Both the position numbers and the translations under genes were made by a program. 64,000 nt of DNA from CBDDKS01 sp965230335. GTDB taxonomy: Bacteria; Pseudomonadota; Gammaproteobacteria; Enterobacterales; Kangiellaceae. Every line of letters begins with the position of its first letter. Position 1 is the stretch's first letter. The DNA is taken from contig CBDDKS010000006.1 in the NCBI GenBank assembly GCA_965230335.1, positions 2,418,001-2,482,000 on the forward strand, given 5' to 3'. The notes beneath the pieces were generated by a model. It ran no database searches, was not told the origin of the DNA, and saw only the letters and a program-made list of their open reading frames with translations. Shown piece after piece: positions 63,201 to 64,000 of the stretch.

Positions 63201-64000
63201 ATGAAAAAAATAATCGATTTTTTTACCAATAAAATAGTATTAGGTATTCTGGGTTTAATTTCACTGTCAATTATTATTTGGTTTTGGGGTGATGCCATTA
63301 GTTTTGGAGAAAACAACTACCGGCCTTTGGAAAGTGAAATAGCTCGCCTGATAACCATCATGGTTATCATTTTACTATGGGGAGCCAATAATCTTAGAAT
63401 ACAATTTCAATCGAAAAAAAATAATGATAATTTGGTAGAAGCACTGAGTAATAGTCAGGATGAAGAACTGGATAATGCCTCTGATGAACAATCAAGAGAA
63501 GAACTGCATCAAATACGTGAACGCTTTGATGATGCATTGTCAGTATTAAAAAAGTTAAATTTTAATAAATCCGGGTTTAAAAAAGCACTGTACGAATTAC
63601 CCTGGTATGTGATTATTGGTCCTCCAGGTGCAGGAAAAACAACCGCATTGGTGAATTCCGGGTTAGAATTTCCTTTGGCTGAAAAGTTTGGTAAAGGTGC
63701 CTTAAAAGGGATTGGTGGTACAAGAAATTGTGACTGGTGGTTTACCAATGAAGCAGTGTTGGTTGATACAGCAGGGAGATATGTTACTCAAGACAGTCAT
63801 CGTGTCGCAGACAGTTCCGCATGGGAAGGCTTCCTCAATCTCTTAAAAAGACATAGAACAAGACGTCCCATTAATGGTGTGATTGTCTCAATTAGTTTAC
63901 AGGATTTATTAATTCAGTCTGAGGAAGAGCGCTTGCATCATGCTAAAGTGATTCGCAGCCGAATAGATGAGTTAATGGAGAAGCTTGAAATACGTTTTCC
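63201..64000 (+). CDS. tssM: Type VI secretion membrane protein TssM (IcmF), 3' end outside window
   Basis: N-terminal 266 residues of a protein normally about 1100-1200 long. It has two membrane helices (about 11-30 and 46-62) and the cytoplasmic NTPase domain with Walker A VIIGPPGAGKTTALVNSG and the downstream LVDTAGRYVTQDSHR (Walker B-type). The frame is open to the window edge. The gap from tssL is 106 bp; no gene fits there. TssJ, the sheath and the effectors are expected beyond the window. Confidence 0.95.
   Translation, partial: MKKIIDFFTNKIVLGILGLISLSIIIWFWGDAISFGENNYRPLESEIARLITIMVIILLWGANNLRIQFQSKKNNDNLVEALSNSQDEELDNASDEQSREELHQIRERFDDALSVLKKLNFNKSGFKKALYELPWYVIIGPPGAGKTTALVNSGLEFPLAEKFGKGALKGIGGTRNCDWWFTNEAVLVDTAGRYVTQDSHRVADSSAWEGFLNLLKRHRTRRPINGVIVSISLQDLLIQSEEERLHHAKVIRSRIDELMEKLEIRF

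Overview
The window comes from a low-GC (visibly AT-rich) gammaproteobacterium outside the Enterobacterales. The evidence is gene order: yrbG-kdsD-kdsC-lptCA-lptB-rpoN-hpf-ptsN-rapZ, ibaG-murA, yhcB-degS, rplM-rpsI-petABC-sspAB, and divergent rne/rluC are all arrangements typical of that class. Most of the window is chromosomal core. I see no tRNA, rRNA, CRISPR array, insertion sequence or prophage. I cannot name the genus.

Layout. 1-3.9 kb: an RND multidrug pump (cut by the window edge), its adaptor lipoprotein and a TetR regulator preceded by two palindromic operators. 4.0-8.4 kb: a small basic ORF and a minimal tyrosine phosphatase behind a leader that can hide the ribosome-binding site, an MMPL/RND exporter, and a diguanylate cyclase. 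8.8-11.0 kb: an Hvf/bufferin-type copper-peptide operon (a precursor with 11 EGKCG motifs, the MNIO/DUF692 enzyme, the DUF2063 partner), followed by mlaA. 11.9-14.9 kb: a complete phosphorylated serine pathway (serB-serA-serC-like). 15.2-23.0 kb: a tricorn-type protease, a DAACS symporter and a CHASE-GGDEF-EAL protein. 23.3-27.5 kb: an arginase-family ureohydrolase, astE, argC and argB. 27.4-35.4 kb: the rpoN/lpt/kds block. 35.6-43.4 kb: ibaG-murA, degS-yhcB, def, a hydrolase, zapE, an HU-like protein and rplM-rpsI. 43.8-49.9 kb: the cytochrome bc1 operon, sspAB and prlC. 50.1-57.6 kb: gor, a gamma carbonic anhydrase, rne, rluC and a HAD phosphatase. 57.8 kb to the end: an outer-membrane barrel protein, a Ser/Thr kinase and the start of a type VI secretion cluster (tssK, tssL, tssM cut by the window edge).

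The least ordinary points are these. (i) The compact hvfABC locus has no DoxX gene or ECF sigma/anti-sigma pair beside it, an ECF-like promoter, and a precursor built from 66-bp tandem repeats. (ii) Cytochrome c1 carries a long Lys/Glu-rich coiled-coil insertion between the Met-ligand loop and the membrane anchor. (iii) LptC and LptA are fused in one reading frame. (iv) RNase E has a roughly 130-residue Gln/His tract encoded by a CAN triplet array. (v) Asp-x-Thr-x-hydrophobic motifs recur in the N-terminal tails of both the T6SS kinase and TssL, suggesting a phosphothreonine/FHA switch. (vi) astE lies directly in front of argC-argB, suggesting a succinylated or otherwise non-standard arginine route. 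The hvf system itself is a known type, so the novelty there is in the details. All functional assignments rest on motif and synteny recognition; no database search was run.
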